From NCBI GenBank assembly GCA_005502915.1, contig SCMT01000040.1, forward strand, positions 1 through 34,798: a DNA stretch of 34,798 nucleotides, given 5' to 3'. The notes under the pieces are model-generated. The model was not told the DNA's origin. It ran no database searches and saw nothing but the letters and a program-made list of their open reading frames with translations. Positions 1 to 7,043 of this stretch are shown here, one piece after another; positions within the stretch are counted from its first letter, which is position 1; every line of letters starts with the position of its first letter. The translations under genes were made by a program, and so were the position numbers. This DNA is from Lysobacteraceae bacterium 2PB. Its GTDB lineage: Bacteria > Pseudomonadota > Gammaproteobacteria > Xanthomonadales > Xanthomonadaceae.

Positions 1-92
1 TGACCGCGTGCATGCGTAAATACCTCACCATGCTCAACGCCATGGCCCGCGATCAAGCACCATGGGCACCCGCTACTGCCACACCTCAATAA
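1..92 (+). mobile_element. C-terminal end of an IS110-family transposase (partial)
   Basis: The frame beginning at base 3 reads TACMRKYLTMLNAMARDQ and continues to a TAA stop at 90-92. The pattern of an A-C-M-R-K segment followed by L-N-A-M-x-R-D just before the stop is typical of the extreme C-terminus of IS110/IS116/IS902 (DEDD) transposases. Only about 29 residues are in the window, so it cannot be said whether the element is complete upstream. IS110 elements generally lack long terminal inverted repeats, and no obvious element boundary is visible between the stop and the tRNA gene at 263. Confidence 0.75.
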
Positions 93-222
93 GACAGTTG
101 ACTCCTACAAAGCGGTGAACCCGGATCGGAGGGGGCTCACGCGAAGCGGCGGATCGACGACGAACCGACGATGGCGGGGCCGTGCGTCGGCGGATCGCCG
201 TGCCGGGACGACGGGTCCGGGG

Positions 223-252
223 GTGCCGCGCCTCGGCGAAGCCTGCGATAAT
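223..252 (+). promoter_or_regulatory. Candidate extended -10 promoter for tRNA-Arg
   Basis: GATAAT at 247-252 matches the sigma70 -10 consensus at five of six positions. It is preceded directly by TGC (244-246), an extended -10 motif. The -35 region around 223-229 is poor. The -10 ends 10 bases before the mature tRNA 5' end, which is suitable spacing for a very short leader. Confidence 0.5.
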
Positions 253-262
253 TCCCGGCCTT

Positions 263-339
263 GGCCCCGTAGCTCAGCTGGATAGAGCGGTCCCCTCCTA
301 AGGGACAGGTCGCACGTTCGAATCGTGTCGGGGCCGCCA
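263..339 (+). tRNA. tRNA-Arg (anticodon CCU)
   Basis: A complete cloverleaf is visible. The acceptor stem GGCCCCG (263-269) pairs with CGGGGCC (329-335), the discriminator base is G336 and CCA (337-339) is encoded. The D arm is GCTC/GAGC. The anticodon stem GTCCC/GGGAC closes the loop CTCCTAA, giving anticodon CCT. The T loop TTCGAAT is closed by GCACG/CGTGT. The tRNA reads AGG codons, which are rare in such GC-rich genomes. It lies just downstream of an IS110 remnant and upstream of the dehydrogenase gene. Confidence 0.97.
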
Positions 340-350
340 TCCTTCGTCTG

Positions 351-390
351 TCCCTCGAACCGTTCCCCTCGAACCCTTCCCTTCGAACGA
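351..390 (+). repeat. Three imperfect 13-14 bp tandem copies after tRNA-Arg
   Basis: TCCCTCGAACCGT (351-363), TCCCCTCGAACCCT (364-377) and TCCCTTCGAACGA (378-390) follow one another between the tRNA and the dehydrogenase start. Each contains a TCGAAC core resembling the T-loop segment of the tRNA. The function is unknown, and the array may be slippage-derived. Confidence 0.5.
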
Positions 391-435
391 CGCCGGCCCC
401 TGTCGCGGCGCGCCGGCCAGCCCCAGGAGTTTGCG

Positions 436-1968
436 ATGACCCACCCCGTTCTGGCCGCCCTCGGCCTCGGCGCCACCGAATCCGGTACCTACCTCGGCAG
501 CGGCGAATGGTCCACCACGTCCGACGCGGGCGTGCTGGAGCCGATCAATCCGACCACGGGCGAGGTGCTGGGACGCGTGCATGCCTCCTCGCAGGCCGAC
601 TACGACCTGATCGTCGAGCGCGCCCAGGCCGCGTTCAGGATCTGGCGCACCACCCCGGCGCCGCGTCGCGGCGAAGCCATCCGCCTCTGCGCCGACGCGC
701 TGCGCACCCACAAGGACGCGCTCGGCTCGCTGGTCGCGCTGGAAATGGGCAAGTCCAAGCCGGAAGGCGACGGCGAAGTACAGGAAATGATCGATATCGG
801 CGAGTTCGCGGTCGGCCTGTCGCGCCAGCTCTACGGCCTGACCATGCACAGCGAGCGCCCGGGCCACCGCATGTACGAGCAGTGGCACCCGATCGGCCTC
901 GTCGGCGTGATCTCGGCCTTCAACTTCCCGGTCGCGGTGTGGGCCTGGAACAGCTTCATCGCCGCCATCTGCGGCGACATCACGATCTGGAAGCCGTCGC
1001 CGAAGACCCCGCTCTCGGCCATCGCCTCGATGAAGATCTGCAATGAAGCGCTGGCCAAGGCAGGCTTCCCGGACATCTTCTTCCTGTTCAACGACGCCGG
1101 CAGCGACCTCGCCCAGCAGTTCGTCGACGACAAGCGCATCCCGCTGATCAGCTTCACCGGCTCGACCAAGGTCGGCCGCATGGTCGGCGAGCGCGTCGCG
1201 CGCCGCATGGGCCGTTCGCTGCTGGAACTGGGCGGCAACAACGCGATCATCGTCGACCCGACCGCCGACCTGAAGCTGGCGATCCCGGCGATCGCCTTCG
1301 GCGCCGTCGGCACCGCCGGCCAGCGCTGCACCACCACCCGCCGCCTGATCGTGCACGAAAGCATCTACGAGGACGTGCTGGCCAAGCTGATCGCCGCCTA
1401 CAAGCAGGTCGAGACCAAGATCGGCGACCCGACCGACCCGAAGAACCTGATGGGTCCGCTCAACAGCAAGGACGGCGTGGACGCCTTCCTCGACGCGATC
1501 GCCAAGGCCAAGGCCAGCGGCGGCACGATCGAGACCGGCGGCACCGCGATCGACGGCCCGGGCAACTTCGTGCGCCCGGCCATCGTCACCGGCCTGACCA
1601 ACGACGCCGAGATCGTGCAGCACGAGACCTTCGCGCCGATCCTGTACGTGATGAAGTACAAGACCCTGGACGAAGCCATCGACATGCAGAACGCCGTGCC
1701 GCAGGGCCTGTCGTCGTCGATCTTCACCACCAACCTCAAGGCGGCGGAAGCCTTCCTCAGCGCGGCGGGCAGCGACTGCGGCATCGCCAACGTCAACATC
1801 GGCACCAGCGGCGCCGAGATCGGCGGCGCGTTCGGCGGCGAGAAGGAAACCGGCGGCGGCCGCGAGTCGGGCTCGGATGCGTGGAAGGCCTACATGCGCC
1901 GCCAGACCAACACGATCAACTACTCGGACGCGCTGCCGCTGGCCCAGGGCATCAAGTTCGACCTCTGA
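436..1968 (+). CDS. amaB: Aldehyde dehydrogenase, ALDH7 (antiquitin / L-aminoadipate-semialdehyde dehydrogenase) type
   Basis: This 510-residue NAD(P)-dependent aldehyde dehydrogenase is probably cytosolic. Its motifs fit the ALDH7 branch. LELGGNNA places the general base at Glu264, and GQRCTTTRRL places the nucleophile at Cys298; the GQRCTTTRR context is characteristic of antiquitin and of bacterial piperideine-6-carboxylate dehydrogenase (AmaB). In family members this enzyme oxidises alpha-aminoadipic semialdehyde to aminoadipate in lysine breakdown. The frame stays open back to 325, but that would overlap tRNA-Arg. The ATG at 436 is preceded by CAGGAG (424-429) and gives the normal family length. 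No other lysine-degradation gene is adjacent, so the substrate is inferred from family. A strong hairpin follows the stop, suggesting a single-gene transcript. Confidence 0.9.
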   Translation: MTHPVLAALGLGATESGTYLGSGEWSTTSDAGVLEPINPTTGEVLGRVHASSQADYDLIVERAQAAFRIWRTTPAPRRGEAIRLCADALRTHKDALGSLVALEMGKSKPEGDGEVQEMIDIGEFAVGLSRQLYGLTMHSERPGHRMYEQWHPIGLVGVISAFNFPVAVWAWNSFIAAICGDITIWKPSPKTPLSAIASMKICNEALAKAGFPDIFFLFNDAGSDLAQQFVDDKRIPLISFTGSTKVGRMVGERVARRMGRSLLELGGNNAIIVDPTADLKLAIPAIAFGAVGTAGQRCTTTRRLIVHESIYEDVLAKLIAAYKQVETKIGDPTDPKNLMGPLNSKDGVDAFLDAIAKAKASGGTIETGGTAIDGPGNFVRPAIVTGLTNDAEIVQHETFAPILYVMKYKTLDEAIDMQNAVPQGLSSSIFTTNLKAAEAFLSAAGSDCGIANVNIGTSGAEIGGAFGGEKETGGGRESGSDAWKAYMRRQTNTINYSDALPLAQGIKFDL

Positions 1969-1982
1969 TCGACCGTTGCATC

Positions 1983-2009
1983 CCCGGGCAGGCCACCGGC
2001 CTGCCCGGG
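1983..2009 (+). terminator. Strong GC hairpin after amaB
   Basis: CCCGGGCAGGCC (1983-1994) and GGCCTGCCCGGG (1998-2009) form a perfect 12-bp stem with an ACC loop, 15 bases past the dehydrogenase stop. There is no clear T tract, so it may be a terminator of the weak-U type, an RNA-stabilising hairpin or an attenuator before the DUF4190 gene. Confidence 0.5.
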
Positions 2010-2043
2010 CGTCGTGTCCTCACCTTCCGGGAGACTTCGCGCC

Positions 2044-2322
2044 ATGAACGAACGCAAGACCAGCCCCCTCGCCATCATCAGCCTGATCGCGGGCATCTGC
2101 GGCTGGACCGTGCTGCCCCTCCTCGGCACCGTCGCTGCGATCATCACCGGCCACATGGCGCGCGCCGAGATCCGCCGCTCCAGCGGCATGCTGGACGGCG
2201 ACGGCATGGCGATGATCGGGCTGGTGCTCGGCTGGCTGCAGGTCGTCATCACCGTGGTGGGCCTGCTCTTCATCTTCCTGTTCCTGGGCGGACTGGCCTG
2301 GTTCGCCAGCGTCGCGTCCTGA
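2044..2322 (+). CDS. DUF4190 domain small membrane protein
   Basis: The 92-residue protein has two hydrophobic stretches, about residues 7-37 and 58-88. They are joined by a short polar loop with the sequence [11 protein letters not shown] and then [13 protein letters not shown]. This helix, G-H-x-A-x-x-x-I, helix arrangement is the signature of DUF4190, a family of unknown function often found in small integral membrane proteins. The frame could start at 2014, but the ATG at 2044 places the hydrophobic segment normally. It lies 19 bases upstream of pyrD and may be co-transcribed with it. The family assignment is firm; no function can be given. Confidence 0.8.
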   Translation: MNERKTSPLAIISLIAGICGWTVLPLLGTVAAIITGHMARAEIRRSSGMLDGDGMAMIGLVLGWLQVVITVVGLLFIFLFLGGLAWFASVAS

Positions 2323-2341
2323 CGCGGGCACGCCGGCCACC

Positions 2342-3412
2342 ATGTACGGACTCGCACGCCCCTTCCTGTTCCATCTCGACGCCGAGCGCGCGCACAACCT
2401 CGGCCTGTCGATGCTCGAAAAGGCCTACCGCACCGGCCTGAATCCGCTGCTGGCGCGTTCGCGCCCGGCGTTCCCGGTGAAGGTGCTGGGCCTGACCTTC
2501 CCCAATCCGGTCGGCCTGGCCGCCGGGCTGGACAAGAACGGCGCGCATGTCGATGCCCTGTTCGCGCTGGGCTTCGGCTTCGTCGAAGTCGGCACGGTCA
2601 CGCCGAAGCCGCAGGCCGGCAATCCGAAGCCGCGCATGTTCCGGCTGCCGGAACACAACGCGATCATCAACCGCCTGGGCTTCAACAACGAGGGCGTGGA
2701 TGCGCTGGTGCGCAACGTCGAAAAGGCGCGGCGCAAGGGCGACGGCATCCTCGGCATCAACATCGGCAAGAACAAGGACACGCCGAACGAGGACGCGGCG
2801 TCGGACTACATCCACTGCCTGGAGAAGGTGTATCCGCTCGCGGACTACATCACCATCAACATCTCCTCGCCGAACACCGCCGGCCTGCGCGAACTGCAGG
2901 AGGAACAGGCGCTGCGCCGCCTGCTCGGCGACCTGCAGGAAGCGCGCGAACGCCTGTGGACCCGCCACGGCCGCCGCGTGCCGATGCTGGTCAAGGTGGC
3001 GCCGGACCTGGCCGACGAGGACATCGACGTCACCGCGCGCGTGCTGACCGAGATGCAGGTCGACGGCGTGATAGCGACCAACACCACGGTGTCGCGGATC
3101 GCGGTCCACCAGCATCCACTGTCGAAGGAAGTCGGTGGGCTGTCCGGCGAACCGCTGATGGCCAAATCCACCGCCGTGCTGCGCATGCTGCGCACCCGCC
3201 TGCCGGAGCAGATCCCGCTGGTCGGCGTGGGCGGCGTGCTCAGCGGCGCCGACGCGGTGCAGAAGATGGCCGCCGGCGCGAGCCTGGTGCAGTGCTACAC
3301 CGGCCTGGTCTACCGCGGCCCGGCGCTGATCGGCGAATGCGTCGATGCCATCCGTCGCCGCAAGGAAGCGCCCAGTCGCGGGCACCTGCCGCCCAACATG
3401 CCGCGCACATGA
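2342..3412 (+). CDS. pyrD: Dihydroorotate dehydrogenase (quinone), class 2
   Basis: This FMN enzyme (356 residues) oxidises dihydroorotate to orotate with quinone as acceptor, the fourth step of pyrimidine synthesis, at the inner face of the cytoplasmic membrane. The N-terminal segment (about residues 1-40, beginning [21 protein letters not shown]) is the amphipathic membrane and quinone-binding extension that defines class 2. Visible motifs include [48 protein letters not shown] and [11 protein letters not shown], with the catalytic base in the Ser175/Ser176 pair. A GVGGV phosphate-binding loop follows near the C-terminus. The stop overlaps the murB start as ATGA, indicating translational coupling. 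The C-terminal tail of about 15 residues beyond the usual end is basic and proline-rich. Confidence 0.97.
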   Translation: MYGLARPFLFHLDAERAHNLGLSMLEKAYRTGLNPLLARSRPAFPVKVLGLTFPNPVGLAAGLDKNGAHVDALFALGFGFVEVGTVTPKPQAGNPKPRMFRLPEHNAIINRLGFNNEGVDALVRNVEKARRKGDGILGINIGKNKDTPNEDAASDYIHCLEKVYPLADYITINISSPNTAGLRELQEEQALRRLLGDLQEARERLWTRHGRRVPMLVKVAPDLADEDIDVTARVLTEMQVDGVIATNTTVSRIAVHQHPLSKEVGGLSGEPLMAKSTAVLRMLRTRLPEQIPLVGVGGVLSGADAVQKMAAGASLVQCYTGLVYRGPALIGECVDAIRRRKEAPSRGHLPPNMPRT

Positions 3413-4458
3413 CCGTCCGTTCCATCGCATCGGCCCCGCTGCGCAACACCTTCGGCGTCGACGCGCGCGCCGGCCGGCTGATCGAAACCGACGACGCGAA
3501 CGACCTGCCGGCGCTGTTCGCCGGCGAACTGGCCGGCGCTTCACCGCTGGTCGTCGGCGGCGGCAGCAACCTGCTGATCGTCGAGAACCCCGCGCTGGCG
3601 CTGGCGCTCACGGCATCCACCATCCGCGTCGTCGCCGAGCATGACGACCACGCCATCGTCCGCGCCGATGCCGGCACGGAATGGCATGCCTTCGTGCTGT
3701 GGACGCTGGAACACGGCTTCGCCGGGCTGGAGAACCTGTCCCTGATCCCGGGCACGGTCGGCGCTGCGCCGATCCAGAACATCGGCGCCTACGGCGTCGA
3801 AGTCGGCGAACGCATCCATGCGGTCGAAGTGTTCGAACGCGCCACCGGCACCTTCCACCGCTTCGATGCCGCCGCCTGCGCCTTCGCCTACCGCGACAGC
3901 GTGTTCAAGCACGACCTCGACCGTTACCTCATCACCGCCGTCGAGTTCGCACTGCCGCATGCCGCGTCGCTCGCGCCGTCGGCGCTGAAGCTCGACTACG
4001 CGGGCATCCGCGATGAGCTGGCGGCCATGGGCGTGGACGCACCCGACCCGCGCACGGTCGCCGAAGCGGTGATCGGACTGCGTCGGCGCAAGCTGCCCGA
4101 TCCGGCCGTGGTCGGCAACGCCGGCAGCTTCTTCAAGAATCCGATCGTCCCGCTGGCGCAGGCCGAAGCCCTGCTCGCGGAACATCCGCAGCTGCCGGTG
4201 TTCCGCGGCGCCGGCGACGACAGCCGCAAGCTCTCCGCCGCCTGGCTGATCGACGCCTGCGGCTGGAAAGGCCGGCGCAGCGACACGGGCTCCGGCGATG
4301 CCGGCGTGTCGGAACAGCACGCGCTGGTCCTGGTCAACCACGGCCGGGCCAGCGGTGCGGAACTGCTCGACCTGGCCCGCCGCATCGCCGACGACGTGCA
4401 GTCGCGCTTCGGCGTGGCGATCGAACCCGAACCGCGCCTGATCGGCGCCCACTGGTAG
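3409..4458 (+). CDS. murB: UDP-N-acetylenolpyruvoylglucosamine reductase
   Basis: This FAD enzyme (349 residues) reduces UDP-GlcNAc-enolpyruvate to UDP-MurNAc using NADPH, a cytosolic step of peptidoglycan precursor synthesis. The FAD-binding part shows [11 protein letters not shown] and [19 protein letters not shown]. The type I insert has [18 protein letters not shown] carries the catalytic proton donor Ser240, and the C-terminal EPEPR segment (residues 339-343) supplies the conserved glutamate. [10 protein letters not shown] and the [10 protein letters not shown] segment are also typical. The length and the presence of the tyrosine-loop insert fit the E. coli-like type I enzyme. The gene starts inside the pyrD stop codon (ATGA) and is followed 8 bases later by the DDAH gene, so the cluster probably forms one transcript. 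Confidence 0.97.
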   Translation: MTVRSIASAPLRNTFGVDARAGRLIETDDANDLPALFAGELAGASPLVVGGGSNLLIVENPALALALTASTIRVVAEHDDHAIVRADAGTEWHAFVLWTLEHGFAGLENLSLIPGTVGAAPIQNIGAYGVEVGERIHAVEVFERATGTFHRFDAAACAFAYRDSVFKHDLDRYLITAVEFALPHAASLAPSALKLDYAGIRDELAAMGVDAPDPRTVAEAVIGLRRRKLPDPAVVGNAGSFFKNPIVPLAQAEALLAEHPQLPVFRGAGDDSRKLSAAWLIDACGWKGRRSDTGSGDAGVSEQHALVLVNHGRASGAELLDLARRIADDVQSRFGVAIEPEPRLIGAHW

Positions 4459-4466
4459 CCCACCGC

Positions 4467-5279
4467 ATGTCCCTCGTGATCGTCCGCCGTCCCGCCGCCA
4501 GCCTCGCCACCGCCTGCGAACTGACGTTCATGGAACGGGCGCGGATCGAGGTCGATGTCCTGCAGCGCCAGCATGCCGCCTACCGCGAGGCGCTGGCCCA
4601 GGCCGGCGCCGAGGTCATCGCGCTCGATGCGATCGAATCGCTGCCCGACAGCGTGTTCGTCGAGGACGCTGCCGTGGTGCTGGACGAGATCGCGATCCTC
4701 ACCCGCCCAGGCACGCCCTCGCGCGAACCGGAGCCCGATGCCATCGCCGATGCGCTGGCGATGCATCGCCGCGACCTCGCGCGGATCGCCGCGCCGGGCA
4801 CGCTCGAAGGCGGCGACGTGCTGCGCGTGGGCCGCACGCTGTACGTCGGCCTGACCACGCGCACCAACCGCGCCGGCATCGAACAGCTCGCTGCGCTGGT
4901 GCAGCCGCATGGCTACACCGTGATCGCGGTGGACACGCCCGGCAGCCTGCACCTGAAGACCGCCTGCACCGCACTGGACGACCAGACCCTGCTGGCCAAT
5001 CCGGCGTGGGTCGATCTGGCGCCGTTCGCGGGCTTCCGCATCCTCGCCGTCGACCCGGATGAGCCCTTCGCCTCGAACGTGCTGCCGGTCGGCGACGCGC
5101 GGATCGTCAACGCCGCGTTCCCGCGCACGCGCTCGCTGGTCGAAACACACTGCGCGGCAGCCGGGCTGCGCACGATCGCGGTCGACATCGGCGAATTCGG
5201 CAAGGCCGAGGCCGGGCTGACCTGCATGAGCCTGGTGTTCAAGGGCGCGTCGTCCGGGAGCGGCAGCCGCCCCGGATGA
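4467..5279 (+). CDS. ddaH: Dimethylarginine dimethylaminohydrolase (DDAH) family protein
   Basis: The protein (270 residues) belongs to the amidinotransferase/guanidino-modifying superfamily and most resembles bacterial DDAH, which hydrolyses NG,NG-dimethyl-L-arginine to citrulline and dimethylamine. A catalytic triad is visible: Glu114 in LEGGDV, His162 in LHLKTACTAL and Cys253 in GLTCMSLVF. The Glu and His numbers equal those I recall for the Pseudomonas aeruginosa enzyme. LPDSVFVEDAAVV, near residues 52-64, is the usual substrate-loop segment. It is 8 bases after murB and overlaps the next gene by ATGA. No arginine-catabolic gene is nearby, so a link to methylarginine use is family inference. 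A related guanidino substrate remains possible. Confidence 0.88.
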   Translation: MSLVIVRRPAASLATACELTFMERARIEVDVLQRQHAAYREALAQAGAEVIALDAIESLPDSVFVEDAAVVLDEIAILTRPGTPSREPEPDAIADALAMHRRDLARIAAPGTLEGGDVLRVGRTLYVGLTTRTNRAGIEQLAALVQPHGYTVIAVDTPGSLHLKTACTALDDQTLLANPAWVDLAPFAGFRILAVDPDEPFASNVLPVGDARIVNAAFPRTRSLVETHCAAAGLRTIAVDIGEFGKAEAGLTCMSLVFKGASSGSGSRPG

Positions 5280-6187
5280 GCACGGCCCGCACCCCGCACC
5301 TGCGCGCCGCGCTGCTGATGTTCTGCAGCACGGTGTTCTTCGGGTTGATGGTGATCGCGATCCGCCTGGCCTCGGAAACGCTGCATACCTTCGAGATCGC
5401 GTTCTTCCGCAATTTCTTCGGCCTGGTCGCGGCCCTGCCGCTGCTGCTGCGCCACGGCCCGGACCTGCTGAAGACCACGCAGCTGCCGCGCTACGGCGTG
5501 CGCTGCGCGATCGGCGTGGTGTCGATGATGGCCGGCTTCTGGGCGATCGGCCACCTGCCGCTGGCGCAGGCAGTGGCGCTGTCGTACTCCACGCCGATCT
5601 TCGTGACCATCGCCGCCGTGCTGTTCCTGCACGAACAGGTGCGCGCGCGACGCTGGATCGCGGTCGGCCTGGGCTTCGTCGGCGTGCTGATCATCGTCCG
5701 CCCGGGCAGCGCGAGCTTCAGCGCCGGCACGCTGGTGGCGCTGGTCGCCGCGGTGCTCAGCGGCGTGGTCTCGATCCAGATCAAGCAGCTGTCGCAGGTC
5801 GATCCGGCCGACCGCATCGTCTTCCTGACCACGCTGATCTGGGTGCCGATGTCGCTGCTGCCGGCGCTGACCGTGTGGGAATGGCCGCAGGGCATCACCT
5901 GGCTGTGGGTGATCGCGGCCGGCGCCATGGGCACGGCCGGCCACATGCTGTGGACCCGCGCGCTGAAGCTGGGCGACGTCTCGGCGCTGACCCCGATCAG
6001 CTTCACCCAGCTGCCCATCGTCGCGCTGGCCGGCTGGCTGCTGTTCCAGGAGCCGGTGGACCGCTGGACCGCCATCGGCGCGATGGTCATCTTCAGCGCG
6101 AACGCCTACATCGCACACCGCGAGGCCCGGCTCGCGCGTCGCGCCGCGACCCACGCACCGACGCAGGCCGCCAGGCCGGGCGAATGA
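5276..6187 (+). CDS. DMT superfamily transporter (EamA family)
   Basis: This 303-residue inner-membrane protein has about ten hydrophobic helices arranged as two EamA repeats. The first is roughly residues 10-140 and contains FFGLMVIAIRLASE and the EIAFFRNFFGL segment. The second is about 155-285 and contains GHMLWTRALKLGDVSALTP and FTQLPIVALAGWLLFQEPV. These motifs are typical of RhaT/YdcZ-like drug and metabolite exporters. The ATG start overlaps the ddaH stop (ATGA), so translation is likely coupled, and the transporter might move a substrate or product linked to that enzyme. This is inference, because the family is too broad for a substrate call. The C-terminus is a basic cytosolic tail. 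Confidence 0.9.
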   Translation: MSTARTPHLRAALLMFCSTVFFGLMVIAIRLASETLHTFEIAFFRNFFGLVAALPLLLRHGPDLLKTTQLPRYGVRCAIGVVSMMAGFWAIGHLPLAQAVALSYSTPIFVTIAAVLFLHEQVRARRWIAVGLGFVGVLIIVRPGSASFSAGTLVALVAAVLSGVVSIQIKQLSQVDPADRIVFLTTLIWVPMSLLPALTVWEWPQGITWLWVIAAGAMGTAGHMLWTRALKLGDVSALTPISFTQLPIVALAGWLLFQEPVDRWTAIGAMVIFSANAYIAHREARLARRAATHAPTQAARPGE

Positions 6188-6305
6188 GGGGGGCGTCCCC
6201 GCCGCACTGCTCGTGCGGCTGTACGTCGCCGTCGCGCAGCTGGTGTAATGCACTGGAGCGGAACGCCGCCTGCCATGCAATCCCCCACAGGACAGTCCAC
6301 GCCCC

Positions 6306-6923
6306 ATGAAGATCCGTTTCGTCCATGTCGGTCTCGTCATCGCCGCCACACTGATGGTCGCGATCTGGATGTCGGCCAGGATGCGCGAGGCGCAGGTCGC
6401 CAAGGTGCTGGCCGAACCGGCCCCGCCGAGCACCACGGCCGCCGGTACGCCCGGTGCCGCGAAGCAGCGCAGTCACCAGGCCTTCCAGGACATGGCGCGC
6501 AAGTTCCTGCGCGAGGCGCCGAACATGAGTCCTGAAATCCGCCTGGAGCGGGCCCGGGCGCTGGCCCGCGAGGTCGAGGCGCGCGAGCGTGCGGGGGAAC
6601 TGACCGGTGAGGAAGCGGTGCTGATCCGCATCGGCCTGATCCAGGCCGCCGTGGTCGACGACACGGAGCGCGTCCGCCAGGCCCAGGCCGTTGTCGACCA
6701 CTACCGCGAGCAGTCGGCGCAGCGGCAGGCCGCCACTGCCGCCCGGCAACAGCAGGATGCCCGCCAGCGCGAGTACAAGGCGCGGGAGGCGGAGATCGTG
6801 GCCGAGGTACTGGCGATGTCCAGCTACCCCGGTGGCCTGAGCCGCGACGACTACCTGCGGCTTCGCCTGAGCGAGGCGCATCGCGCCATCTACGGCACGC
6901 CCCGCCCGGCCGCCGTGCCCTGA
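6306..6923 (+). CDS. Hypothetical membrane-anchored, helix-rich protein
   Basis: I do not recognise this 205-residue protein. Residues 6-23 (VHVGLVIAATLMVAIWMS) form a single N-terminal transmembrane anchor or uncleaved signal. The rest is strongly charged and alanine/glutamate/arginine/glutamine-rich, with long predicted helices at about 70-110 and 115-180 suggestive of coiled coil. The C-terminal part carries YPGGLSRDDYLRLRLSEAH. The orientation would place the body in the periplasm. It begins 118 bases after the EamA gene and ends 120 bases before the M13 peptidase. The overall look (anchor, linker, helical body) resembles periplasmic chaperones such as lipase foldases, but no diagnostic motif was found. 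The ATG at 6306 is chosen because it gives the anchor directly. Confidence 0.65.
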   Translation: MKIRFVHVGLVIAATLMVAIWMSARMREAQVAKVLAEPAPPSTTAAGTPGAAKQRSHQAFQDMARKFLREAPNMSPEIRLERARALAREVEARERAGELTGEEAVLIRIGLIQAAVVDDTERVRQAQAVVDHYREQSAQRQAATAARQQQDARQREYKAREAEIVAEVLAMSSYPGGLSRDDYLRLRLSEAHRAIYGTPRPAAVP

Positions 6924-7043
6924 GCCCCTGTCCAAGCGCTCCAATTTGGCGGCAACGCCCCGCCCCTACCTTCGGCACATGCCCGGGCGCGGGTTTCGGC
7001 TAGGCTCGGCGGTCACCTGCCCTTCCTGGACCTGGACCCGCCG

